DNA from: Cannabis sativa
Taxonomy: Eukaryota; Streptophyta; Magnoliopsida; Rosales; Cannabaceae
Length of the DNA: 64,000 nucleotides
Direction: 5' to 3'
Assembly: GCF_029168945.1 (NCBI RefSeq)
Contig: NC_083606.1
Location: 15,154,041-15,218,040 of the forward strand
The notes below the pieces were generated by a model that worked only from the letters and a program-made list of their open reading frames with translations, searched no databases and was not told the DNA's origin. Shown in pieces: positions 35,236 through 47,534 of this stretch; position 1 is the stretch's first letter, and each line of letters starts with the position of its first letter. The translations under genes were made by a program, and so were the position numbers.

Positions 35236-36415
35236 TTCTACCCTCCTTAAAGGAAATTTCGTCCTCGAAATTAGACTTACCAAAAAGTTCGGGGTACTGT
35301 TCTTTCATGTCTCCCTCCATTTCCCACGTTGCCTCCCTTTCTGAACGGTTGCTCCACAGAACTTTTACTAGAGGAATACTTTTGGACCTTAACTCCTTCG
35401 TTCCTCTCTCTATAATGCGAACTGGTCGCACTTCATAACTCAAGTCCTGCTTTAGCTCCATTCTTTCATAGTTCAGCACGTGTGATGGATCCGACACGTA
35501 TTTTCGTAGCATAAAAATATGGAACACATTATGCGTCTCAGCTAATACTGGTGGCAATGCCAGTCGATAAGCTATCTGTCCCACTCTGTCCAATATCTCA
35601 AAAGGACCTATAAATCTTGGACTTAGCTTTCCTCGCTTTCCAAAACGCATAACCCCTTTCATAGGTGACACTCGAAGGAACACTTTATCACCCACTGCAA
35701 ATTCCACATTCCGTCTCTTTGCGTCGGCATAACTTTTCTGGCGGCTTTGTGCAGTTACCATTCTATTTCGAATCTTTTCTACCGCTTCAGTGGCCTCTCT
35801 TACTAGGTCTGGGCCTAAGTATCGCTTTTCGCCAACCTCATCCCAGTGTAGTGGTGATCGACACTTCCTCCCATACAACATTTCATAGGGTGCCATCCCT
35901 ATTGTAGATTGATAGCTATTGTTGTACGAGAACTCCATTAGTGGCAAATAGTTGCTCCAGTTACTTGGGAAATCCAACGCACAAACTCGTAGCATGTCTT
36001 CTAGTATTTGAATAGTTCGTTCCGATTGTCCATCAGTTTGAGGGTGGAATGCTGTACTCAACTTCAGTTTTGTGCCCAAAGCACTTTGCACACTTTCCCA
36101 AAACTTAGAAGTAAAAACTGAACCTCTATCAGATACAATGGTCTTTGGGACTCCGTGTAGCCTTACAATTTCTTTTACATACAGTTCAGCATATTGCTCT
36201 GCATTGTAATTAGTGCGCACAGGCAGAAAATGTGCTGATTTAGTGAGTTTGTCGATAATCACCCAGATGGAATCCTGTTGTTTGCTGTTCTTCGGTAACC
36301 CTGTCACAAAATCCATAGCAATATCTTCCCATTTCCACTCAGGAATATCAAGAGATTGCAACGACCCCCGGAGTCTCCGGTGTTCGGCCTTAACTTGCCG
36401 GCAAGTGTAAGACAT
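35231..36415 (-). pseudogene. Chromovirus integrase with C-terminal chromodomain-like region
   Basis: The open frame of 394 codons starts inside the integrase zinc finger ([10 protein letters not shown]) and contains the catalytic triad in the blocks [20 protein letters not shown] and GQSERTIQ, then the GKLSPRFIGPFEILDRVG...YRLALPP GPY/F-type region, and a C-terminal RIIERGTKELRSKSIPLVKVLW...EATWE block typical of the chromodomain of Tekay-type elements, which targets integration to heterochromatin. This domain is open, but it is separated from RNase H by a 2-bp insertion near 36398, so it is not expressed as part of the polyprotein without correction. Confidence 0.88.
35236..35249 (-). other. 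Polypurine tract of the chromovirus
   Basis: AAGGAGGGTAGAA on the minus strand directly precedes the 3' LTR. The integrase frame runs through this tract and ends on the TAA inside the LTR's own TGTAA terminus. Confidence 0.8.
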
Positions 36416-37107
36416 TTCGCTACAAATTCTGCTATATTATTTTTCATTCCCGGCCACCAATACCTACCTTTCAGATCATTGTACATTTTGGTTGATCCTG
36501 GGTGTAAAGAATAGGGTGTAGTGTGCGCCTCTTGTAAGATTTTTGATTGCAACTCCGCTTTCTTAGGTACACACACCCTTGTCTTGTATAGTAGAATACC
36601 CTCTTCATTAACTGAGAAGTCCCCAGCTTTCCCATTTTGTAGTTCGACCCGCTTCTTGATTAAAAACTCATCTTGGGCTTGTTCTTCTTTGATATTCTCT
36701 AATAAATTTGATTCAATTGTGAGGTTAGCTAGCTTTCCTGTTACTAACTCTATTCCAGATCTCTCGATTTCCTGTTGCAACGGCACTTTTAATGCCCTTA
36801 ACATTGATAAGCTTGCATAGTTCCGTCTGCTAAGTGCATCCGCCACTACATTAGCCTTTCCAGGATGGTACAGTATCTCCCAATCGTAATCTTTTACCAG
36901 TTCCAACCACCGCCTCTGTCTCATGTTGAGCTCTTTCTGCGTAAAGAAGTATTTTAGGCTTTTGTGATCTGTGTATATTTCACACTTCTCTCCATAGAGG
37001 TAGTGCCTCCGCATTTTCAATGCAAACACCACCGCCGCCAACTCTAAGTCATGAGTTGGGTACCTTGTCTCATACTCCTTTAGCCGCCTAGAGGCATAGG
37101 CTACCAC
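36304..37107 (-). pseudogene. Chromovirus RNase H and integrase zinc-finger start
   Basis: The frame begins [13 protein letters not shown] and holds the RNase H blocks [48 protein letters not shown] and [15 protein letters not shown], followed by the linker and the [20 protein letters not shown] integrase zinc-binding region. After KCLT it loses frame because of two extra bases near 36398. It is joined upstream to RT through another frame change near 37120. Confidence 0.88.
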
Positions 37108-37333
37108 CTTCTCATTCTCGCATCAACACACAAACTCGAGCCCTTGCTTTGATGCGTCGCAATATACTACAAATTTGTCTTTGTTAGTTGGAACACACGG
37201 GACAGTCGTTATGAGTTTATCTTTCAATGTCCGAAAGCTTTCCTCACATTTATCTGTCCATGCAAATTTTTGTTGCTTTCGAGTCAAATTCGTCAATGGT
37301 GTGGCTATTTTTGAGAACCCTTCAACGAATCTC

Positions 37334-38570
37334 TTATAATATCCAAATTAGTCCGAGAAAACTCCGAACCTCACTTGCGGTTTTTGGTTTTGGCCAGCTC
37401 TTCACTGCTTCAATTTTCGCAGGGTCCACCTCTACCCCATCTTTGGACACTATATGGCCTAGAAACGCCACTTTCTCCAACCAGAACTCACACTTTTTGA
37501 ATTTGGCGTACAATTGGTGCTCTTTGAGTCTACTTAGAGTTAGCCTTAAGTGCTCCTCATGCTCTTCCATTGTCCTTGAATAAATGAGTATGTCATCAAT
37601 GAATACCACCACAAACTTGTCAAGATATTCCTTGAATACTCTATTCATTAAATCCATGAAGGCCGCTTGGGGCATTGGTTAACCCAAATGACATCACTAG
37701 AAATTCATAATGCCCATACCGTGTTCGAAATGCCGTCTTTGCTATATCTTCCTCTCAGACTTTCAATTGGTGGTACCCAAATCTCAAGTCGATCTTTGAG
37801 AAGACGATCGCCCCTTGTAACTGATCAAACAAATCATCGATGCGAGGCAAGGGATACTTGTTCTTTATAGTCACTTTGTTCAGCTCTCGATAGTCTATAC
37901 ACATCCGCATACTACCGTCCTTCTTCTTGACGAATAACACTGGCGCACCCCAAGGTGAGTAACTTGGTCTAATGAACCCCTTGTCTAAAAGATCTTGTAG
38001 TTGAGCCTTCAATTCCTTCAATTCATTGGGAGCCATGCGGTATGGAGCCCTCGAGATTGGTGCTGTGCCTGGCGCTAACTCAATCACAAATTCTATCTCT
38101 CTATCTGGGGGTAGCCCTGGTAGGTCTTCCGGAAAAATTTCTTGGAATGCACATACTATGTGGACATTCTCTGGCTTGAGGGTGGTTTCTCTTGACTTGT
38201 CTACTATGCTGGCCAAGTATGCTTGACATCCCGCACGTATCATCTTTTGTGCCTTCGTCGTAACTAGCGGTAAGCTTGACTTGACTTTGATTCCTTCAAA
38301 TATGAATGCCTCTCCAGATTCATGGGTGAAAGTCACTGTCCTCTTTCGGCAGTCTATTGTTGCTCCATGTCGTGATAGCCAATCCATACCCAAGATAAGA
38401 TCGTAATCCCTCATCTCCAGCTCTATCAGATCTCTACTAAGTTCCTTGTCTGCAATCCTTATTGGCGCATCCCGCACTCCTCTAGATGATATCATAACCT
38501 CGCCCGAGGGCAACTCCGTCATGAACTTATAACTAAAGTTTACATACGGTAGTTCTAACTTATCTATCAT
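37334..38570 (-). pseudogene. Chromovirus protease and reverse transcriptase, broken
   Basis: A protease-like stretch ([18 protein letters not shown] near 38380-38410) leads into RT blocks [57 protein letters not shown] and [17 protein letters not shown]. The frame stops at a TGA near 37728, where related elements have Arg (a CGA to TGA type change). An extra base near 37668 shifts into a second frame that carries [11 protein letters not shown] (active-site IDD) and [24 protein letters not shown]. Another shift near 37347 follows FLGL. Confidence 0.88.
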
Positions 38571-38572
38571 CT

Positions 38573-39940
38573 TTAAAGCAATAAATGAGTGCGTAGCTCC
38601 GTAATCAAATAAAACAAGACATAGTTTTCCGGAGATAGAAATCGACCCGCAACCACGGTGTTACTAGTCTCGGCCTCCCCTCCGGTTAGTGCAAATACTC
38701 GAGCCGGGACAAGTTTGTCATCCTTGAGTTGATCACCCTTTTGTGGACGAGTCCTTCTTATAGTGGCTCGGTTGCCCACACTTGTAACAAGTCTTGCCTT
38801 TCGGTCGACATTCTCCCGGATGCTTACGACCACATGTTGGGCATAGGGGGTACTCCACATATGGCTTCTTCCCTTTGTAGTTATTGGACCCTATCTTGTT
38901 TCTCCTGTCGGCTTCGTTGTGTTGGTTACTTGGCAGTTTTCTTTTGTTATCACCACCTCCATTACTGGCCTTTCTGGCCTCCCACCTTGCTGTATTGTCT
39001 TTCTGTATACGACTTTCACACAACTCAGCTTCTAGGGCTTTTTCCAGTACCTCAGCATACGTGGTTGCCCTTACTCCTGACATCGCTATGTCCCGACTTA
39101 TTCGGGAGTCGAGCCCTTCAAGAAACGATGAATCCTCAAAAACTCAGTAGGAACCAGATCTGTGGCAAACTTTGCTAATCTGTCAAATTGGCGAGCATAC
39201 TCTGTAACTGTAGACTTACCCTGCCTCAGGTTCGTGAACTCATTAACTCTAGCTGAGCGTATTGCTCCACTGTAGTATTTTTTGTTAAAAACTTGTACAA
39301 AGTCAGCCCAGGTCATTGCGGCCACATCCCGTGTTTGTTTAATAACATCCCACCAGATGCGGGCATCCTTTTTCAATAAACTAGCAGCACAAGCTACACT
39401 ATCTCCGTTACCGAGCCGCATGTACTCAACAATACCTTCCACTGTTCTTAACCATTCCTCAGCTTCCATTGGATCTGAGCCCCCTTCAAAATTTGGTGGG
39501 TGTTGCTTGCGGAACCTTTCATATATTGGTTCCCATCGACCCTCTGGCACAGGCATGTATTGCACCGGCAAAAATTGATGTTGTCCTTGATTGGATTGTT
39601 CCTGACGGTTGTGAGCCTCTTCATCTCGCTTCCTAATTTCTTCCTTGAGACGAGCAACTTCTTGCGCCAAATCTTCTTGTTGTGGTGGCACCCCTACAGG
39701 GGCGTTTTGGTGTCCTTGACCAACTACCCCAGCAGGGACTTCGTGGTTGCCCCCACCTTGACCTGGTTGTTGTCCATTTACAGGGGCATTTTGATTCTCC
39801 TGGATCACCGCCTCGGCAGGGACATGCTGGTTTCCCCTGCCTCGACCGCAAGCACTTCCTCGCCCTCGACCTCTAGCTCGGTCTCTTACAGCCGCTCTTT
39901 CATTCAACCGGGTTGATCTTCTGGGTTCACCGATTTCCAT
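38573..39940 (-). pseudogene. Chromovirus gag and protease start, broken
   Basis: The most likely start is the Met codon at 39940 (MEIGEPRRSTRLNER), not the upstream in-frame Met at 40123, because it begins the basic N-terminal region found in this lineage. Gag capsid blocks follow (PPNFEGGSDPMEAEEWLRTVEGI, KKDARIWWDVI, FVQVFNKKYYS, LRQGKSTVTEYARQFDRLAKF). A missing base in a T run near 39126 shifts the frame. The second frame holds the zinc knuckle CYKCGQPSHYKKD (standard CCHC spacing except for the end of the finger). Further shifts near 38771 and 38655 separate it from the protease active site, which reads DYGATHSF instead of the usual DSGATHSF. Confidence 0.85.
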
Positions 39941-40370
39941 CAAATCCCTTAACTTGTTCTTCAAACGAAAGGAGATGGTATGGATAAGAAAAATAACCAA
40001 AGATGTATCTCGCTCAAAAAGGAAATATCTATACACTAAATTATATAAACTTAAAAAAACGTAAATATCCAAGCAACAATTCACCATGTAAAATAAATAA
40101 ATAAATAAATAATCTTCACTCATATAAAAAAAAATTACACTAATAAGAAAATTGTTTGAGTTATACTAAAATTCTAACTCCGAAGAATCAGTTAATTATT
40201 TCGATTAACCATACCCTAAACTTCTAGCTAACTAAAGGAAAATCAAAAGATAAAGACTAAACCAAATTTAACATATAAGACATAACATATATAAAGCATA
40301 CATACTTGATGACAAGTTGATCCTTTGCAGCGATGGTGTGTATGTCGCGTGAATTCAAGATCAATGTAAC

Positions 40371-40386
40371 TGTGGCTCTGGTACCA
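40371..40386 (-). other. Primer binding site of the chromovirus
   Basis: TGGTACCAGAGCCACA on the minus strand, two bases inside the 5' LTR, complements an initiator tRNA-Met 3' end. Confidence 0.85.
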
Positions 40387-40388
40387 TT

Positions 40389-42500
40389 TGTAACGCCCTT
40401 ACTTATATAAATTAAGATGCCATAAATAAACTGGCGTTAAGATACTAATGTTGCCTTTATTAAAAAAAAAACAATTTTCAAAACATGGGTACCCAGTTGA
40501 AAATAAAGTATTTCCACTTAGGGAAAAGTAGTAGAAAATTTAAACGACAACATCCTCGATAAGTTTAATAAATTAAAAAAAAAAAACTTTCAGCGGAAGA
40601 TGGCCAAGACCACACGCAGTTACATGATCACACGAGATACACCCCATGCTACCCAGACTCAACTTGTCACCGAAAGCTTACAGGCTTACTTATCTGCACA
40701 TAGGGGTAAATAAGGGGTGAGCTGCAAAGCCCAGTAAGGAAAAACAAAATACCATGTACCAGCATTCACACATCATAGCACAAACATATACATCAAACAT
40801 ACAACAAACTAATCATAAGTATAGATAGAGGCAGCCACACAAATACTGAAATACGACACACTCACACTCCAGCTTCCATACAAATCTGGAGTGTCTTACG
40901 TTCTTAACCAGAACGCAGTACCAATAACCAGTGCACCCTTACGTACACTGCCTCACTTACCACATCACCATACATGTGTGGTTTCCAACCACTTCCAAGT
41001 ACCTGGAACATGATTAAACAGCCATATACAATCCATCGACAAAACACTAATATTTCACCGAAACTATCACATTTCACAGTTTCAATACAATTTATTCAAG
41101 CAGTCATACTAGATACTCAAACCATATAAAAAGCAAGTATAAAGTATAATTATTTTTCCTTACCTCAACTCCGCTGTAATTAACTCCTACGATACCTTCT
41201 AGGCCCTATAACAATTAGTGAAACCCTTAGTCCACCGATAAACTCAATATATTTATTACTCTTACTGTACAGAAACTTTAGCCTAGAATTTGACTTATAA
41301 AACGTTTGAATTAGAAGTCCTACTGTTCACAAAGTTTTAAGTTAATTGAAAGACCTTTCTAACGGTATAAAGATCATCAAAATCGGAGCTATAACCTAGG
41401 AGTTATGCATGTTTTCTCAAAACAGTTTCTTTAAAATCCTGGATCACACCGATTTCTGAATACAGCCTAAAAATAAAAGTTTTAAAAATAGTTACACCCC
41501 GATATAGACAATACTTTCTTCATAAAAAATGTAGCTATGTTTTTACGCTTTAAAACGAGATAAAGATCTTTTAAAATTGATCAAAAATGAGAGAGATTTT
41601 GAATTTTTACTGAAGACACTTTTTCTAAAACAAAACTTAAAACGAAATGCCATAACCGAGTAAAGATCCTAACTTTTGACTGGTAAGAACTCCGAACTAG
41701 GGAAAGGTTTCTTCAAAGAAAATATGGATTATTGAATTATCTTTCTAACAGTACAAGAATCGCTGTAAAATAATAGATATCGAGAGAGATATCACACTTT
41801 TACTAAGGCAATATCGGAAAGAAATTTTAAAAAAGCTGTAAATCGACAGTCAGTGTAAAACATGAATTTTTTTGACATCGAAATACTCAGAATTAGGAAA
41901 GAGTTTCTTCATAAAAAATATAGATCATTAAATTATCTTTAAAACGGTACCTAGATCACTGAAAACGGACCTATGGGGAGAGAGGTATAATAGTTTTATG
42001 AAAGTCTATTTTTCTGAAAACGAAAATAAAAACAACTACGAATTTTACCTGAAGATTTCGAAGACACGGAACGATGATCGGTTGATTGCTAATCCCGAAG
42101 CTCTTAAGATTAAAACAATTGATTTGGTTCAATAGAGAGGATAAAAAAAATTGAGAGATGGTGAGAATAAAGGAATACGATACTATCTGGCTGCTAGGGT
42201 TCTAGAGTATATACGTATATAACATATCGTATAATAGGTTTAAATTTGAAAATAAAAATCTAACTAATCAGATAAAATTATGCTGATTTAAATTTAAATT
42301 TTAAATTTTAAACTAACTAACTAATCTAATGCTTCACTATTTATTTATCTCACTATTTAATATATGTATCATTTTTTTTTTCCCAGTCACACACGCACAA
42401 CAACAACAACAACAATAATAATAATAATAATAACAACAATATAATTGTATCACACTTAATATACCAAATACCAATATATGTATATAAACTGGATATTACA
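40389..42500 (-). repeat. 5' LTR of the chromovirus
   Basis: It is 2112 bp, the same length as the 3' LTR, and starts and ends with the same bases. It carries the promoter for the minus-strand element. Confidence 0.95.
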
Positions 42501-42572
42501 GGTGATTGGAACTATGCACTTTATAAACAATAAGAGAATGATAAGTAATGAATTTAAATTTGAATTGTATTA

Positions 42573-43913
42573 TTTTTTTGGGTAAATGGCGGCAAAACCC
42601 TCAATACTTTGGTTTTGGTTTCACTAAACTCCCACAATCCAAATTTCTGCGGGTAAACCCCCAAAACTAATATTCTGTTAGCAAAAACACACTTCATTTC
42701 CCCTGACCCCGTTATTTGCTTACGTGGCTCATTCCAAGTAAGCAACAGCTCGCCAGGTCATAAATTATTATGACGTGGAAATTAAAAAAAAAAGATTAAT
42801 ATTTTTTTGTTTAACTAATGGCTAATTACCCAAAAATAAAAAACAAAAAATTAAATGAAAAAAAATTATAAATAAAAAAAAATTCTTTTTAATTTCTTTC
42901 TTTTTTTTCTTTTCTTTCTTTTCTTTTTCTTTTTCATTTTTTTTCTTTTTTTTCAGTTTTCATTCTTCTTCTTCTTCCTTCTTCTTCTTTCAGTCACAAA
43001 TTATCACCACCACCATCTACAGCCACCGAAACCACCACCCACCATTTCTAAAATCACCACCACCTATTGAACCACCACCACTACCTATTTTCAAATCCAA
43101 ATCACAAAAAAAAAAAAAAAATCAAAACAAAACACCACCCACCAAAATCACCACACAACCTATTTTTCAAATCCAAATCACAAAAAAAAAAATAACAAAA
43201 CAAAACTCAAACCAATTTAAACAAATCCAAATCAAACAAATAAACAAACACACACAAATACATATATATACACAAAATCTCAGCCCCAAAAACTCATACT
43301 TAAAATCCTAAATTTATTTCCCCACAACTATTATCTTTTCCCATCTAAATCTAAAGAACACAAAAAAGTCCAAATAAGGGTTGAGAGAGAGAATCGAATC
43401 GGGGCTAACCGGCGGTCCTCGGTGGTTCTTCGCGGTACGTGGTTGAGATCGATCGGCAATGGCGCTGGCTTGGTGGTCCTCGTCCTCGGCAACGGCGCTA
43501 GCTTGGTGCATCCATACCAGAGATAGAGAAGAAGAAGAAGAAGAAGTAGCAGGTGGTATCGTGAAAATGAAAAAGGAAGAAAAAAGAAAAAGAAAAGAAA
43601 GAAAAGAAAAAGAAGAAAGAAAAAGAAAAAGAAAAAGAAAATGAAAAAAAATTATTTTTTTATTTATAATTATTTTTTTTAAATTTCAAATTAATTTTTT
43701 TTATTTTTTAATTTTTTTTAAATAATTTTTTACGTGGACCAATAAAATTGTGCCACGGGTCCAGTCCAACCTGACAGTTAACAGCTAAATTTCGACGGAA
43801 GTGTGTTTTTACTAACAGAATAGTGGTTTTGGGGGTTTACCTGCAGAAATTTGAGTTATGAGGGTTTAGTGAAACCAAAACCAAAGTATTTGGAGTTTTG
43901 TCCCCATTTACCA
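42573..43913. mobile_element. Long-TIR non-autonomous DNA transposon
   Basis: The left end from GGGTAAATGGCGGCAAAACC and the right end to CCATTTACC are inverted repeats of about 140 bp with moderate divergence (shared words include CAAAACCAAAGTATT, GGTTTACC, AACAGAATA and GTGTTTTT). Long TIRs suggest a Mutator-like element, but the T-rich flanks hide any 9-bp duplication. The interior has A-, C- and GA-rich stretches and no transposase. Open frames at 43314-43644 are compositional. Confidence 0.75.
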
Positions 43914-44765
43914 TTTTTTTTTTTTTTTTAAAAAAGAATACTTTTTATTATATAGTCAAATATAATATAACATAGAATTAATGTACAAATAAATATATAT
44001 ATATATATATATCTAATAACTACATCTAATTATTTTTTTATTATTTATTTATTTATTTTCTATATTTTTTTTTTCAATTTTGGTAATTTTTTTTATAGTT
44101 ACAAATTAAAATATCTATTACCTTTTAAAATACTTTTGAGAAGTTTATTCAAAATAGTTTTTTAATTGTATGATAATTTAAATTAATTTTTCTTACATTA
44201 TCATTTATTGATACTCTTCATTCTCTATTCAGTATCATTATTTTTTTATATATAAATTTATAAATCGTTATATTTTTTTTTCAAGATATTGATAATTACA
44301 AGTGAGATACGGTGATGACAATAATTTTAAATATAGTGACAAGTGAGGTACAGTGATGACAACAATTTTAAATTTGATGAGTTTCTTATAGATTTATCAA
44401 TTGTTATATTTTTTTTTTCCTAATTCTATTTTTTTTTATATATAACTTTAATCACACAAAAATAATATTTATCTAATTGCTAAAATTCTATATTTCAATT
44501 TAATTAACACAAAAGATATATATTTTAAAAAATGATTTTATAAAAATATATGTCCATTAAATTAATTAATTATTATCATTTATTGAGTTCAAAATAATTA
44601 AAAAAATTAAGACTCTAAAAAGATTAATTTATTTTTCTTTTGTTATTAAGAGTTAAAAAATAAAAAATTTAATAGCTACTCACTATTAAACAAATTATAT
44701 AAAAATGTTAGAATTTAAAATTTGATATAATTTTATAACTTAATTATCACTAAATAAAATACAAC
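43914..44765. other. AT-rich spacer
   Basis: AT-rich sequence with an AT microsatellite at 43993-44012 and no genes seen. It may belong to the Helitron candidate that ends at 44793. Confidence 0.35.
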
Positions 44766-44793
44766 TCCACGCGAAGCACGATTTGTTTCCTAG
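44766..44793 (+). mobile_element. Candidate Helitron 3' end
   Basis: CCACGCGAAGCACG, a decayed hairpin similar in sequence to the candidate at 27221-27238, is followed by ATTTGTTTCCTAG and a host T. Confidence 0.4.
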
Positions 44794-46220
44794 TTTTAAG
44801 ATATCTTTAATGCATTATCTAATATATATGTATATCTTTTTTTTTTTTCTTCTATGGGAAGGTAACGAGGTTTTTTTTTTTTCTCAAAGGAATTAAAAAT
44901 AAAAATGCATTACTTAAAAAAAATTATTATATATATTTTTTATAAGTAACAAATATTATATTTAATATAATATTTTAAGAAATTACTCTAATATATAAGA
45001 TACAGTAGTATTTTTTGGTGCAAATTGATAAAAGAAATTATCACCATAATAATAAATAAATTAAATATTTCAAAAAATAAGAATATTATAACTTAAAAAG
45101 TTAATGAATTATAAGTTAAATAAAAAGTATATTTGTTAATTATTATGTCTTTTTAAATTTATAAACTATTAACATATGATAAAAAAATGACAAAATCTTT
45201 TACGTGTATTTTTTTGGGATTTTTTCTATAATAAACTAATAAAGGCAGCATTTTACATTTATACCCTATAAAAGAAAAATAAACATAAATAGAAAATAAA
45301 AGTTTATATTTACAAAAATAACGGCCTAACAAAAAAGCGGAGGAAACTCCTCCTTCTTCGTGAGCTTGCCGAAACACCCTAATTCACCAAATCTCCACTG
45401 TTTTCTTTCAAAAACTAGGGAAATCAGCTCACATCAAGATGTAGATTTCAAGGAAAAAGTAATAAAATCCTAAAAAATCCAAATACAAAAAGGGAAAAAG
45501 AAAAAAACAGAGATATTGACCTCCATTGCTGTAAAAAAAATGCAAAAACAACCTACAAACAAAAACTGAAAGCGTACAGAGGAGATGATTTGAAGAGAAA
45601 GCGATCAGAAAAACTTTGAATCTTACCCGTAATCGAATCAGAGAAAAATTCAAGGTACAAAAATATGAAAAAACAAACATCATCTAAGCTTCCACAAAAA
45701 AACTAGAAAGCAACCACAAAACAACATTTTAAAAACACCCAGACATAAACAACCTAAAAGATGAACAACCGGGAAAAAATATATTAACAACAATCTGCAA
45801 AACATGAAATTACTAAAAAATTAATTGTTAACTGTGAAATAAAATTAAACAACACTAAAACTACTAAAAATAAACATTAAAATAACTGTTTATAAAAGGC
45901 CAATAGAACACTAAAAGAACAATCAAACAACGAGTTAAAAACAAGGAAAAAATGTTATGAAAACACAAAACTTTCGTACAAAAATGAGAACAAAAACAAC
46001 AATAATAACCCTTAAAAAACACATTTAAAACTTAAAAACAACTAATAAGAAAACTCAAACTCACAAAAAGAAAAATAGTGTAGTTTGGTTAAGTAATGCT
46101 AAAAAAATTTTAATAGCAGCAACAAAACCTAAAAAAAAACTTAAAAAAAAAAATGAGAACAAAAACCAAATGAAAAACAACGGTTGATTAAAAATTTTAA
46201 CTTAAAAAAATGAAAAAAAA
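44794..46220. other. AT-rich spacer with A-rich tracts
   Basis: Mostly A-rich sequence. 45330-45660 is less AT-rich and might be a non-coding part of the broken gene to its right. No protein family is recognised. Confidence 0.35.
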
Positions 46221-46228
46221 TTAAGGTA

Positions 46229-46641
46229 AATAACCCTTGGGTTTAACTTTAGGCTTCACTTCCAAATCAGGAACTTCATCCTCGAAGTCAGAATCGGAGA
46301 GAACCTAAAACATTATGGGAAAAAAAATTGAAACACAAAACAGCAAATGAAAAACAAAACAACAAGAAAAAAACTAAAAAAAAAAAAAATCGAAAAAACA
46401 ACAGAACCCAACTTACATCCTTGACAGATTTCGAAGATTTGGTTCTCTTTGCCTTACAAGATTCAATCTTAGCTGGAAAAAGTCTTTTTTTTTTTAGAAC
46501 CAGATGGCTCTGCAGCATCACCCATTCCCTTCTTCGCAATGTCTTTCAAACCCATTTTAGGATCAACTTTAGAGGACTTTCTTTGTATTTTTTGAAATTT
46601 TTTTAAGGTGAAGGGGACTTGGAACCCGACCTAGTCGTGGC
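46229..46641 (-). pseudogene. Possible broken gene of unknown function
   Basis: On the minus strand a start ATG at 46641 gives MATTRSGSKSPSP and then a stop. Allowing a frame change, a Lys-rich run follows (KKFQKIQRKSSKVDPKMGLKD, then KKGMGDAAEPSGSKKKK). After a further frame change in the A run near 46490, KIESCKAKRTKSSKSVKD leads to a GTAAGT donor-like site. After a short intron-like gap comes an acidic-basic stretch SDSDFEDEVPDLEVKP (46231-46305). The consistent Ser/Lys-rich then acidic composition suggests a decayed nuclear-type protein gene, perhaps carried by a transposon. No family is recognised. Confidence 0.35.
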
Positions 46642-47239
46642 CATTTATAGAAGAAGAAAATTAACTGTAAGAGGAAAAAAATGCAACTATGGAAGACAGG
46701 GGAGATCATAGCATAAATGGGAGGTTGAAATTCGTGGGTTAGGGTTTCACAGGGGATGATAGTGGGTTATGGAAAAAGAAAAAAAAACTAACAGAAAATA
46801 AAAGAAAAATAAAAAAAAAAATGAATGAAAGAGAAGAAGGTGGCAGAGATAGAGTGTAATATAGGAGAAAACCCATAACATAATCATGCATAGGTATTTT
46901 GTAATTATTAAACTTTTTAAAATATAATATTGAAAAACAAATTTTTTGAAAATGTTTAAATAACCGAATAAAGAAAAAAAATGTAAAATAATGGCAAAAA
47001 AGGACACCACGTGTAAAAATTCTTATTTTTTTTTTCTTCACAAAAATGCTTAAATATATAGCACATTAAATTAGCTTATGGCACGAGAAAAATTATTTGT
47101 CCTAGTTTGAATAGTTCATTTATATAATAGAAGACACTTGTTATAGATATATATTTGTTTTAAATTTTTCATTAAATTAATATTTACATATTAGAATAAA
47201 AAAAATTATATTTTCTATTTTTTTCTTTTTTTGACAAAA

Positions 47240-47462
47240 TATTTTTTCTACTTAAAAGAATTAATGGGCGCAACAAAGTGGTGCCTATAAAATTTCTTAT
47301 CGTGCTTACAATAGGGTAGAATGGGGAATTGCGAATTAAATCGGGCACAAAATTTGGCTATAGGTACACTACTGTGTCGAGCCAAAGAGTAGCCTTTAGG
47401 CACGAAACAAAAAGCTTTACTCACTAATGTTTTCGTGCCAATAGCACTTATATCTTGTAGTG
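47240..47462 (-). mobile_element. CACTA-like terminal fragment
   Basis: The right end reads, on the minus strand, CACTACAAGATATAAGTGC followed by GGCACGAAA words that recur as subterminal repeats (near 47395-47440). This resembles one end of a CACTA element. No matching left terminus was identified, so the boundaries are uncertain. Confidence 0.35.
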
Positions 47463-47534
47463 TGAGTTTTGCTCTTGAAAATTGAAATTATGATGTGGAC
47501 TTTAGTTGTCGAAAAGTAATAGATAAAAAAGAAA

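Larger units (their letters stand above)
33124..42500 (-). mobile_element. Complete Ty3/gypsy chromovirus (Tekay/Del-like)
   Basis: This 9377-bp element has two 2112-bp LTRs (5' LTR 40389-42500, 3' LTR 33124-35235 in element sense), a GGTGA target duplication, an initiator-Met-type primer site, a polypurine tract and gag-pol in the order gag, protease, RT, RNase H, integrase, chromodomain-like tail. In a manual comparison I saw only three differences between the LTRs (an extra G near 33440, A/T at 34474, one A fewer near 34565), so the insertion is very recent. The coding region is nevertheless interrupted by about seven frame changes and one in-frame stop. Confidence 0.95.

Noticed and set aside
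39940..40123. Upstream Met at 40123 as gag start
   Set aside because: The extra N-terminal residues are hydrophobic, AT-rich leader translation; the lineage-typical Gag begins at the Met at 39940.
43314..43644. Frames with EEEE/KRKRK runs
   Set aside because: They are translations of GAA and AAAGAA repeats inside the long-TIR transposon.
46739..47041. Phe-rich minus-strand frames
   Set aside because: They are translations of A/T-rich runs (poly-Phe, poly-Lys) with no membrane-protein pattern beyond low complexity.
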